Positions 47,144 to 59,027 of a stretch of DNA of 64,000 nucleotides are shown in pieces (within the stretch, counting starts at the first letter, position 1; every line of letters begins with the position of its first letter). The translations under genes and the position numbers were made by a program. This stretch comes from Euonymus europaeus (lineage: Eukaryota > Streptophyta > Magnoliopsida > Celastrales > Celastraceae), in NCBI GenBank assembly GCA_963580455.1, contig OY756968.1, positions 6,485,544 through 6,549,543 of the forward strand. The letters run 5' to 3'. Below the pieces are notes generated by a model. The model was not told the origin of the DNA and made no database searches. It saw only the letters and a program-made list of their open reading frames with translations.

Positions 47144-47211
<68 letters not shown>
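47144..47211. repeat. (TA)34 microsatellite
   Basis: Sixty-eight bases of uninterrupted TA. Tyr/Ile open frames across it on both strands are artefacts. Shorter TA tracts occur at 9612, 41739, 46986 and 48994. Confidence 0.95.
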
Positions 47212-47214
<3 letters not shown>

Positions 47215-50200
47215 TGGCCAAATCAGACTTAATTGAGAATGATTATGCACGGGATGTGATGTTCCTAAGGTTACAGCCAAGACAATCAAGTAAAGTAATT
47301 AAACTCTATAGATTATTAAATAATGTGTGAATGTTGATGGATAGCTCAAGGTCATTATCTGAATCTGAAGCTCTGATTTGCAGACTCGCACACAGTTTAT
47401 GATGATGCTATTTCAAACTTATTTTGTAGTTGTCGATATGATGATTTTGTTGAACGAGGAAGTGATGTAAGACTGATATATAAATATTCAATAACTTTCA
47501 TCCCAGACAGAAAAAAAATTCACTGTGCTTCCTTTCAATCAAATCGTTGTGGCATTTTGATGAAATACATCCACAAAGGATCAAATATTGGGCAAGAAAT
47601 ACGAGAATAACAAAACTGTTCATTGGAAGTAATTATGCGCAAAAGTGTTTGTTTGATAAGTTTGTTTCTCATGTATTTTCTATTTTCATCTTTTGGAAAA
47701 ATAAAAAACAATTCCAAAAAAACATATGGTTACCTATTTCGGACAATACAAGATGACGTCCAAAATAGCTTGTTTGGGTGACGTATCAGGTGATGCCTAA
47801 GCTAGGTCTTTTTGGTAATATTGATCTTCTTGGTTGATGATGTTCCTGCGTAAACGAATAAATGTGAGCTAAGAGCCTGCCAGAAGTTGTTCTCTGGCTT
47901 TGGCACTATAACGCTCAAATCAAATGTGAACATGGATAAGTTTCCTGGAGAGCACTGCTCGGTGCTCTAGGGGTTGAATAATATTTTTGTGAGTAAAGAA
48001 ATGTGTTAAGACTTAGCTGCGAGAAGATCCCTTTTACAGTAATAGATTCTCCTTCTCCTATTCGAAGTAGAATTCTTTCTTAGGTAAGGTTTCTGTTAGA
48101 ACAAGAAACCATTGAGGGAGCCTCCTTGTTGGATAGGGAACTCGTTTCCCTTTACAACACTATCCGAGGATCAGAATGCTGAGCAACATGAACCAACCAC
48201 TACAAGTTGTGTACCTCACATGATATTACTCGAGCCTTTATTGCATGCCACGTGTTGACTTCTTAGGAGAGGGTATTTTTGGCATTATCAATACATAAAT
48301 AGAAAATAACTTAAAATATAAAATAAAAGAAAGACGTTTTATGAAAAAATTTAGAACACTTGGAAAGAAAATCATAAAACAAACTAAAACAAATTTTTAG
48401 GTTTTGGGTTCATTTGTGAATATTAAATTATTATTTTTTTCACGTTTTTCTATTGAATTTATAAGACTACAACCATGTGTTGTGTTATAGAACAACACCT
48501 ATTTAAAGTTTGGGACTCAACTCATTTGATAGATGGAGAAATAGTCCTGTTCTTCCATATGGACAAGTTCCTGATTCTTGTACTTCTGTGTTGCAAGATG
48601 ATCTTTTATACTGTGACATTATATATTTCAAAGAAATAGTGGGATTAAGAACCCATACAATTATACATTTGATTATTTGAATAACAATAACAACGCAGAT
48701 CAAAGAGAAAGAGTGAGAACCATTTGGAAAAAATTGAATCAAACAAGTTATATATGGAGTAATTTTCCACGAGGTTTTTTGCTGGCTCAATATAACAATT
48801 TCTCATACTGTAAATATATATATTAATTCAGTCAATACAGTTGTTAACTACCTTGTATAAAAGGGTAGGGTAAATACTTAGTTAAATAAATCAAAGACGA
48901 TGGCCTTGCTTAACCTTCTTTTGAAGTGCATTAACTAATAGTTGGTGCCAGTTGTTAAATTTATAGATGATAACATAATTTCCTTCTGCTGACTATATAT
49001 ATATATATATATAGTTTCACCTATATGTACATATGTTTGTATATATTTTATTCATTTGTTTGGTAAGCCATGGTCATGATTTGTTGGAATTAGTTGACAT
49101 ATTTTGAAATTGATGGTTGTTTTTGTCAAGCTATGATGAATTTGTGGACCCATTAATTTAGCATATCCAAACACAATGCTCTCAAAGTCAAATTGTTTTC
49201 TAGACGTTAATATATGTGCCATTACAATTAGCTAGAGCAAGACCTATTTCTAGGTGCTTAGTAATACACATATTCTCGGTGTTCAATTCAACTGATATAT
49301 ATAAAAAAAAGTATATTTTTATTTATTGCGCGGGTTCAAATTTCACTTATATATAAAAGTATATTGAGTGTGTTGTATGTATCTGAATTCTGTGTCAGAA
49401 AAATATATAGTAGTACACATATTTTACTTAAAGACTAAGCGAATAATATCATGTAGACAATACTAGGAGAATCTTAACATTGAGAGGTTCAAACTGCCTT
49501 AGATTCACAATTTCTTTCGAGGGAAATAATGCATTGTATTTATATAGATGACCTAAACCACTCAACAATACTAATTCATCCATGACTAGTCACCATTAGA
49601 GATATCAATGTGTTAATCCACATTACATATGTGGGAGAGATGCCTATATATTATATGTATACGGTATATCATTCTCTGCACAAAACAAGCTCTCTACTAG
49701 TGTATCCAAATTATAAGTAAATCGGTCATTATTAGTAATTGATGTTCATTTATACAAAATCCTTTGCATAGCTTATTATTATGGAGTGTAGAAAAATGGG
49801 TTTTTTTTTCCAGCTAAAAGTGAATCCATCCCTCCACACTATTAACATTTTGCTTGTTTTGGGCCATCGCACATTGGCTCCACAGTTTTGTCTTCTCAGA
49901 TCCGGCATTACCTCATGCTAGTTTGGGCCAAGGAAAATTGGTTATTACTATATATTTGAAAGTGTGATCTATTATATTATGCAATTCACTTATTTTCTGG
50001 ACGACATTTTTTTTTATTGTATCGAATGTCTATTCAGTAGTTTATCCACTTGATAGTTTGCACCTCACCCACTCGAACCAGGTGCTAAAAAAACCCAAAT
50101 ATTAATCGTCAAATTGATATTTCGACGACTTGTTTGGTGTTTGAATTGAGTTGGCCAATTCAAGAAGCCACAAATTTGACCAGAGCCAAAGACAAGCGAT

Positions 50201-52033
50201 TAGGTGTACCATTTTAATTTCTCATACGTATACATCTTTGGAGATCCCTATAGAGAATACCCATTTATGTCCATGCACATACTCTCATGCAACTTTTTTT
50301 AACCATGATGTCCAGGTAATACTACTTGATATTTAATAATCACAAGCAAGGACACGACCCATAACCTCTGGCAGATAAAATGCCAGGGCTACCAATAATC
50401 CCGAGACATTCATGTATGTATAGATATATATAAAATTATAAGGAATTTCTACTCGATCTGTAAAGTGACAAGGAATATCCCTTGTGAAGAAGAAGCAAAT
50501 CACAAAAGGTCTTGAACAAAAAACCAAGATTTTAAATTTGACTTACTGAGGCTGCAGCCTGCATCTAGCTAGCTAACATTTTCTGTCAATTCCATGACGA
50601 TAATAAGCACCAAAAAACTATGCATAAAGTAACCGTGATTAGGGCCTGTGTCTTCAATAAACCCTAGCCAGGACAACGGCCACACGACGACTTCTGTCAC
50701 TGCCTTTTAATTTTATATTAATTCAGGCGCTAATTAAAATATCCTTATCAAGAACAACTATACATTATAATCTAATCTGAATTACATTTATTATTTTTTA
50801 TCTAATGACAATGACACTCACTACCACGAGAAATTCTTTCAAGTTTTGTCCTTCCTTTAGACCTTATCAACTCATTCTTATTATTATAATTATAATTCCT
50901 GGATTAAGTGAGTGGTGAAGTATCAAGTTTGATGGTATTGAACCAGCTATCGAATGATGAACGGGTTTAGAGCTCTAGATTTCACATAGCATAAAGGAAG
51001 AAGTAAAGTGCATAATATAATTTATATGTCAAAATTTTCAATCTGATAGACGTGTTTTTTAGGTAAAAAGTCTCGAAGAATAAATCTATGCAGACTACAA
51101 TAAACCGACCGAAAATGAAAGCGGAAAATATCTTTTAGGCCAAGGGGAGACGGTCTGTTACAATAATTAAATACGCTTAATTAAAATGTATCTACTAGGC
51201 CAAGAGGAGACGGTCTGTTACAATAATTAAATACACTTAATTAATAAACATTTTAGTACCCAAAAGAATAATGAATTTAATAATTGTTAGTGGCGGTGTA
51301 GTTTTTGTTATTCCATCTCCAAGGAGAAGAAGCCATCGGTAGCATATGATCCAGTAGTCAAAAAGTGGGATGAAGGCATTAATTAATAGACATTTTCGGA
51401 ATAATCAATACAATTAGGGAAAAAAAAAAAGCTTTGCGTATTGTCCAGTGGAGTTTGATCATAAAGCCCAATGTTCCTTATGGACTTCGTCACCTGAGGC
51501 CTAAGCAGAGCATGCTCCTTTATGGACGGCCCAAATTCATTCTGGGCTAGCAAATGATTGTCCGATAGAGTTTTTCTCATAGGCCCATTAATTTTGTTTA
51601 CTTCCGTTCCACTACCCCAGTTGGTCTTTTTATGGGTTCATTAAAAATTTGTTATTTTGGGCCACAACAAGGCCCAGAAACCTTCTCACAGCATCCTTGT
51701 CCAACGGCCATTTTCCCTCGTGCTTAAAAAACCCGCACAGACTCTTCCTCCCAACCCAAGTGATAATAATTGATCACTCCAGTGAGATATCTAGCAATAT
51801 ATGTTCATACTTGGCTTTACCTGTTTCAACTTATTGACAAAGAATGCAAAAACCATGTTGATTTATGCTTTACTTTCAAGCAACAATTCAATCCAAAAAA
51901 CAAAGGTTTAATTATAGTTAGATTACAAAATAAGTACAAGTGTATAATGATAAGTGGAAAATAATATAGTTAAAAGTAGCCTAAAAAGGGAAAGTGAGAA
52001 GAAAATTTTCAGTTACCAAAGCTTGGAAAAACT
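47212..52033. repeat. Long intergenic stretch; a 60-bp tandem duplication at 51137-51256
   Basis: No gene is recognised. 51137-51196 and 51197-51256 are two adjacent copies of a 60-base unit starting AGGCCAAG.GGAGACGGTC with a few differences. 47760-48300 looks like worn LTR sequence (GAGAAGATCCCTTTTACAG and similar) without a partner. 51460-51680 has six GCCCA/TGGGCC words in 220 bases but no gene next to it. The rest is A/T-rich with chance frames only. Confidence 0.5.
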
Positions 52034-55000
52034 TCAAATGTATGACTTAAGATGGAAAATTTGACATTTTGGATTGTAGGAACTCTTTGTTGCAGCTTCC
52101 TCAAACTTCTTAGCAGCATCTTGATTTTCTACTAAGATATTCTGATCGAAAAATTGTACCCACCAGGTTGAGCTCCTCAATTTAGCCTGCTTAAAGGGAA
52201 GGTTTCAGAGGGAAGAAGTTGGCCTATAATGACTGAGATATATATCTATGACAACTACATGCAGCAGAAGTGAAGATTTTATGTTTATGTACAGTACAAT
52301 AATAAGCACAAGTGAAACAGGAAAATAATAACTAGGTCAACTGGGAGAATTCTTTCGACAGCGCGTATTGTTATTTGTCGATTCAACTAAAAGGTTAGCA
52401 ACTCCCAACTCCCATGCATACCTTACCTGTACATAATTATATGTGGAGATGTTTTTTCCAATAATTGAATTTGTAACCTCTAAGTTACACTCCTACAACT
52501 ATACCATTGAGCCAATGGATAAGACACATATAGCTCTCCCCATTTTGCAATGCCTAAATCATATCAGCTTTTCCACACTAACAAACGACTCAAATGTCTG
52601 CAGACTATCATTTCCAGTCACACTAACACATTTTTTTTGGCGATTTTAACAACTAGAAATGACAGTTTGATATAGGGAAAATTAGAAATCCAGCCAGTAA
52701 CAGCAACTTACCGCCCTACCGAATTTGGACACATCTGCAGCTCTTTTTTTTTGCTGACGTGGATATCCTACATTTACATCAATAAAAAAATTCAAAAAGG
52801 AATCCGGCATACTAAAAAAAAAATCTATTGGAGCATCAGAAACAAGAAAAAAAAATAAAAGCTTCACTTCTGGACATAGAAAGGATTAATTTTCTCAAAG
52901 AACAAACAAAAGACGAAAGACATGCATATGATTTTCCAGTAAATATATGTGAATGCATGCCAAGATTAGCCAGACCACATGGATGAAATCATCAGCTACT
53001 CAAATAAAGAATAGAAATTGGAAATTCGACGTGTTCATAAGGAGAAAAAAAAATGAATAGTGAGAAATTGAAGGTCCTTTTGTAAAGTCCTACACTCCTA
53101 CTTGAAGACAGAAATTCCATCTACCTGTAAATATGACAACACTATCTGTCGATACTCTCGCGAAATCTGGGAGGGTTTTGTTAAGGTACTTTGGTGACAG
53201 ATAATCCAATGCATCTGAGACAATTATATGAGAGAAAGAATCTTGCTTATAGGGAAGAGGAAACTTGATATCACCCACACGAACAAAGCCTCTTTTCACT
53301 AGTGACTTGCAGTGATTATCAGCGTCCTCTATATCATATGGATCCACACCCCAAGCTTCAATTTCCTTCTCATCTAACAACTCAAAGACCACAGAGCAAG
53401 TATCAGGACCAACATGCAAAACTTTGCGCATCCTATCACCATATGCCTCCTTCAAAACTGGGATAGCATGTTGAACCTCTGATGTGCATGAAAAATCACC
53501 TGCAAAAATAGGGAATAAAGAATTACACTCTTCAGAATTTAAGTCGACCTGCTTATGTACAGAACATCAACAAAAAATAATCCAAATTCATCTCTTCAAA
53601 AACCAAATTCAATTTTTCCCCCATAATCTGCAGTTGCAAGTTGCAACCCAAAAACTCAACCAATCACTCACATCTTAAAAAGGTTGTCGAGATTTAGCCT
53701 TTCTTTACAAGTTAACAATGTGTTTGGGGCTCTCTTTGAGCACGGCATAGTGCCCCCCACGTATCATTTGTAGAAGGCAGTTACCACTTACCAGGATAAA
53801 TCTCTTGAGTGGCAACCAACCAATCCGGGGACAATCATGATTACCATATGGACGTTGCGTAGACCTAAGGATTGGAGCAGAAGACATAGATTTGGCTCTT
53901 AAAAGTAGCCATTTTATGGGGGGGTGGGGGGTGTGTGGGTGGGGGAAGACTTATGTTTAGGAAAGCATTCAGGCAGGACATTTCCCCCTGTTTTGGCAAA
54001 ACTAATATTTTCCAATAGTCTTACCTTGTACAAAAAAATAAAAATAAAAATAAAATCACAGGGTGTGCCATTCAACAACATTTATTCCCGACCATTTCAC
54101 AAGATATCTTCAAATTCCAAGAAGTAGCATTCACAGAGGGAGGAGGAAAAGATATGATTGCCTTCATGCATCCCAAGAACTACTTGTAATTTGGTTTTAG
54201 CCAAGTGGCTAACCATATATGTAAGTAAACAAGTGGCCAACACCAGTGAGGATTCGAAAGTGGCTTCTGAACAGCTGCTTCTCCACATGCTTAAATTCTT
54301 TAAAGTTTAAACACGCATGGAAAGACAAAATTTTCGTCCAAAACAATATTTCCACAGAACCAATTAAGTGTACAACCGATAGCAGGTACAATCTCTTCTG
54401 CTGGTATCAGTTTAGTCAAAAGAGAGAGATTCCAAAAATAACCTTTGATACTATAATGCCTAAAGAATGAAAGGGAAGCAATAGGAGCCAGCTCCTCAGA
54501 GATGCCCAATCTTCAATATCAAGGGTTTGCAAAAGGAAATTATAATCTTTATAAAATCAGATGCTGAAAGCCTAAAAATAAGTATTTAAGATGAACCCTT
54601 CGGGCACTCTACACTCTTAAACACCAACTTAACAACCATTAGATAATATAGGGCATACGCAAACCGTCCCCACTGTTCATGCAATCTCTTTTGCATCACA
54701 CAGTTCAAATATATTCCACATACACAATGTTAATGCAGCATTTTCATGCCACTTCTTACTAAAATGCCAAGCTTCAAGTAACATCCACTATGAGAAAGTA
54801 ACAGCCATTACATCTTTGAATCGTTACAGTAACAAGAAATAACATTTGTATATCAATTAGGTTACCTTCTACCTGACTAAGAGCCTCTTTGTTACGTATT
54901 CCACCTAGCACGTGAAAAAGAAGATTAGCCAATTTGTGGAACTAATATATAATAATCAGCAAGAAAGATTCAGTATATAACCAACAATAATAAACCAACA

Positions 55001-55443
55001 AATCATATGCCCCAAGAATTAAAATCAGTTATGGTTAAAGTTTGGATCCTGAAAGCACTCTCTGAATCAATGACCATAGGCATAGAAGTAGAGGGGAATG
55101 CATATGATTTTAATTTCAATTCAGGGAAAAGAAAAAGAAATCGCATCGCTACTCTTAACTTTTTGTAATATAAGAAATTTAAAGTTCAATAATTAAATAC
55201 AAACCTGACCCTCTTGACAGATAAAGAATAACAAGTACTCCTCCCTGAACAAATTCCAACAACAAAAAATGACTTGCCCGTGAACAAAATCTAAATGAAA
55301 TAATTTCAGCAAACCAGAATGATAGCAATGAAACTTACAATTACAATGAGCCCGACGGACAATAACGGGGAGAAGCGGCACTTGGACGGGTAAAGACTGC
55401 CGTCTGCGTATCGCCGAGCGGGATTCCCTGGCCTCCTCGACAT
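52034..55443 (-). CDS. CGR3-like: Golgi pectin methyltransferase, CGR2/CGR3-like
   Basis: Six exons on the minus strand: 55443-55339, 55244-55205, 54904-54866, 53499-53125, 52767-52712 and 52186-52034, all with AG/GT borders and matching phases, give 768 bases, 255 residues. MSRRPGNPARRY opens a short cytosolic tail; residues 26-45 (SPLLSVGLIVIGGVLVILYL) form one membrane anchor. The lumenal domain begins DFSCTSEVQHAIPVLKEAYG and has RKVLHVGPDTCSVV (S-adenosylmethionine-binding loop), AWGVDPYDIEDADNHCKS, VSDALDYLSPKYLNKTLPDF, QQKKRAADVSKFGRA and the Trp-rich LRSSTWWVQFF; it ends CQIFHLKSYI. These blocks match Arabidopsis CGR2 and CGR3, Golgi enzymes that methyl-esterify homogalacturonan. Exons 2 and 3 are only 40 and 39 bp. 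The gene looks complete. CGR2 versus CGR3 cannot be told apart. Confidence 0.93.
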
Positions 55444-55849
55444 GGGTGCAATTAATTTCACTACTGAAATTCGCGTGAGTCACCTAAAAAGTAAAAACTA
55501 TAAAGCAGTGATTTTGGAGATCCCGTTCAACAGCACGCTACAAGAGGATATGAGGAAGAGGATTAGTTGGGTATCCATGGAACCGCATGATTCGGAACCA
55601 GAAGCATGATCTAGATCCGGATTGCGTGTGAGTTGTAATGTATCATGTATGTCTCAGCATCGATAGGAGACTCCGAGTGTAACCCATCCGGGAAGGCGCG
55701 CTTGTGTTGGCTGTGTCTTTATCTTTTTATTTTATTTTCATTTTTATTACTCTTTTCGAAACTAAGCCCAACCCTATACTTCTCAAAAAAAAAAAGGAGC
55801 CCAATCATTTAAGTGGGCTTTTCTCTTTCATAGACTGAGCCTATAAGAG
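55444..55849 (-). promoter_or_regulatory. Leader and promoter of the CGR-like gene
   Basis: AGCCCA (55766 and 55798) and TGGGCTT (55814) motifs occur about 320-375 bases before the ATG, a site II arrangement common in plant genes with broad expression. TATA is not clear. Confidence 0.4.
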
Positions 55850-58800
55850 CATGATCGCTCCAAAATGGAGTAATTCTTGCTCAAAGAACAAGGAAGAACA
55901 AGAAGTTTGAGAATAAATTCTCAGCTTCTTGTTTGATTCATCAACTGATAACCCAACATTATAATAGAGCTTGACTTCTAAAGTCAATAACTGCTATGAT
56001 AAAAATAAGGATAATATTACTCCAAGCCCCTTAATTCTCCTGACATTTATTGAAATAATTGCAATTAGCTGCAGTTACTAATTGGCAGCATGACCATTGA
56101 AATCGATTCCATCTCTTGATCCTTCTATACTCAGCGATTCGCAACGATTGCAAAGCTATGTTACCATCATGGTCTATAATCGGCAAGTTTGAACTGCTCG
56201 GCATTCCCGCCCCCACTCAACACGAAGCTGAGACACATGAAAATTGTATGGATTCGTGCATCGGAAGGTAGTGCGAGCTTATAGGCCACTTCTCTCATTT
56301 TTGCAATGATCTGGTAGGGTCCGTAAAACCGGCTACTCAGCTTGTGCAGTGCTTTTTGGGATAGAGTTTTCTGGCAATGTGACTGTATCTTCAAATAAAC
56401 CCAATCGCCTTGACGGAATTGCTCTTCTCGTCTGCCCTGATCCGCATATGATTTCATGCGGTTATTGACTTGTGTCAGATTAAACTTGAGCTACTTGATC
56501 AATTTGTCTCGTTCTTAGAATTCTCGGTCCACTTCACTGTTAGAAGAAGTGCCTACTGAGTAACTAACAAGGGAAGTTAGAGGACGCTCATAGAGATATT
56601 CAAACGGGGTTCGCTTTGTTGATGCATGATATGAAGTATTATATCAAAACTCAGCCCATGCCAAAAAAGATCCTCCCATTTGCGAGGGTGTTGATATGCG
56701 AAGGCCCGTAAATATTGCTCCAATGTGCGATTAGTGACTTCCGTTTGGCCATCTATCTGAGGATGATAGGATGAACTCATTGCTAATTTTGTGCCTTGAA
56801 ACCGAAATAATTCACTCCAAAAATTGCTAAGAAAAATTCGATCTCTATCACAGACAATGGACCTTGATAATCCGTGTAATTTAATCACATTGGTGAGAAA
56901 CAATCGGGCCACTGATCATGCTCTGTAGGGGTGGACCAATGGAATGAAGTGAGCATATTTGGTGAGAAGATCCACCACCATGAAAATTCCATCATAGCCA
57001 TTAGAACAAGGAAATCCTTCAACAAAATAAATTGAGATGTCCTCCCACACCTCTTCAAGGAACGAAAGCGACTGCAATAGACCACCCGGCTACCGTGAAT
57101 CACTTTTTACTCGTTGAAAAATGTCACAAGCTGAAACATAGGACTTGATATCTTGTTGCATCCTGCCAATAAAATACAACAACTAAATGCACCCAGGTTT
57201 GATGGACTCCGGAGTGTCCGCCAATGGTCGAGTCATGAAAATGATATAAGATTTTATCGCGCAACTCCTTGGTACTAGGTACTACCACTCGTTCCTTATG
57301 ATAAAGAAGTTCATCTCTATACTCAAAAATCACTCCATTGCTCAGGCTCGCCTTCTAATTTGTTGATAATTTCAATGTAGTAGTTACAGGTTTGAACTTT
57401 CATGCGTATCTCATCCCAAATGCTCCAACTAGGTCTAGAAATTGCATATGCAAGTTGTTGATATTTGATTCTTGACAAGGCGTCGACCACTTTATTTTCA
57501 CTCTCAAGCGGGTACTGAATTTTGAACTCAAAACCCACTAATTTCTCCACAAATTTGTGTTGATCTGTAGTGATAATCCGCTGCTCTAGTAAGTGTTTGA
57601 GGAGCTGTTGGTCTGTCACAATTTTGAAACGTCAGCCCAATAGTTAGGTACGCCATAGTCGCGCAGCTTCCACAATAACAAGCATATCGTTGGCATAAAC
57701 TGGCCAACCTTTCTTCTTAGGACCTAGTGCTTGAGATAGACTATTGGTTGCCTTTTTTTAAGTAAGAATAGCACCAATCCCGTAATCGCTTGCATCCATG
57801 TGCACCTCAAACCAGAGGCGGACTTACAACATTGTCACTGGGGCACGGCCCCCTAGTGGCCCAAAAAAAACTCACTAGCTTTAGTAATATCCATCTATAT
57901 AGGCCCCATTGAAATATAAAATGGGCCCCCAGTGATATAACATAGCACATTATAATATAAAGCAAGTGCACAGAATGTAAGCCCATAAATAGTAACTTAA
58001 GTCCATAAATAATACAAATCTCATAATACAAAGCAAGTGCACGTAAAACACAAGTGGGAAGTGGCCCACTTAGCCACTTGTGTAAATCACTAGGGAAACT
58101 TAACTTGCCCAGTTGTCCTAATTTTATATTACATCGTTGAAGGCTTGAAGTGCAGCTGCCAGCTCCTACAACAGTGCGCAGTAGAGGACAAGAAGTTGAC
58201 AATCACAATTAACAATTGAGGAATCAATTCACGACATCGACATCGGACAACAGAGGCAGAATAGCAGGTGAAACACCCATTTTCTAATTGAAATTTCAAC
58301 TATTTGTACTTTCTTTAATCCACTTTATTCTTGTTCCTTTTTAGTTCAACTTTTTAGGTGTAAAATGTGAATATGTAATTTTTATGGCAATGATTAACAG
58401 ATTGTGGATGTGGAGCTCAAACATGGCAGAGAAATCAGGCATAGCCAACTTTGGTGTGGTTGACATGGCCTTCTTTAATTGATTAAAAGCTTCTTTACCA
58501 CGATATGTCCATGTGAAGCCTCCTTTTTAAGCATATTGGTGAGTGGTTTTGTTATTAAACCGTAGTGGTGTACGAACTTACAGTAATAGTTGGTCAATCC
58601 AAGGGACCTGCGTAGAGCGGAGATGCTTTGTGGCAATGTCCATGATTTCATTGCCTGAATTTTTCCTTGGTCCACTTGCACCCTGTGCCTTGTGATGATG
58701 TGCCTGAGATACTCTACTTATTCCTTGGCAAATGAACATTTGGATAGCTTGATGTGAAACTGTTTTCATCAAGAATTCCTAGCACTTTTCGCAGATGTGC

Positions 58801-58974
58801 GATATGATCCATCCAAGTTTTAGAAAAAACAAGAATATCATCGAAAAACACTAAAACACTCCGAACTCCCATATTCAAAGCCAGCATCTCTTCCACAAGA
58901 GGATCAACCCTGGTCCTATATTGAACTGAGGCAAAGACAATCGCACCCCTTGAAATAGTTTTTAACACACACAA
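55850..58974 (-). pseudogene. Ty3/gypsy retrotransposon pol relic (RT, RNase H, integrase)
   Basis: Read on the minus strand from 58974: reverse transcriptase end (VLVFFDDILVFSKT near 58856, the YxDD box as FFDD), the connection part (LRRSLGLTNYYCKFVHHYG), RNase H (split near 58420-57805 by an insertion; NKVVDALSRIKYQ near 57510), the integrase zinc region (HFHDSTIGGHSGVHQT near 57240), the core (IVCDRDRIFLSNFW and SSYHPQIDGQTEVTNRTLEQ, about 56860-56730) and a C-terminal part (FRQGDWVYLKIQ, SRFYGPYQI, about 56420-56300). Many stops and frameshifts are present. Before the FFDD box the sequence reads DPLVEEMLALNMGVRS, so the middle of RT seems missing. Gag, protease and LTRs were not found. 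Confidence 0.9.
57813..58415. mobile_element. 603-bp insertion in the gypsy RNase H with 7-bp target duplication
   Basis: It begins CAGAGGCGGACTTACAAC. Flanks are CTCAAAC at 57806-57812 and again at 58416-58422. Without it, RNase H reads on (MPDFSAMFE then VHMDASDYGIGA on the minus strand). The interior contains AGTGGCCCACTTAGCCACTT and no coding region. The start resembles ends of TTF-type hAT elements, but the right end (TTGTGGATGTGGAG) is not its inverse. The duplication is 7 bp, or 8 with one mismatch. Confidence 0.75.
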
Positions 58975-59027
58975 ATTGACATTCTCAAATTATCCTTTAA
59001 TACATATTAATTATACAATACTTCAAT

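Noticed and set aside
46987..47330. Tyr/Ile repeat proteins on both strands
   Set aside because: They read through the (TA)34 microsatellite; both strands are open for the same trivial reason.
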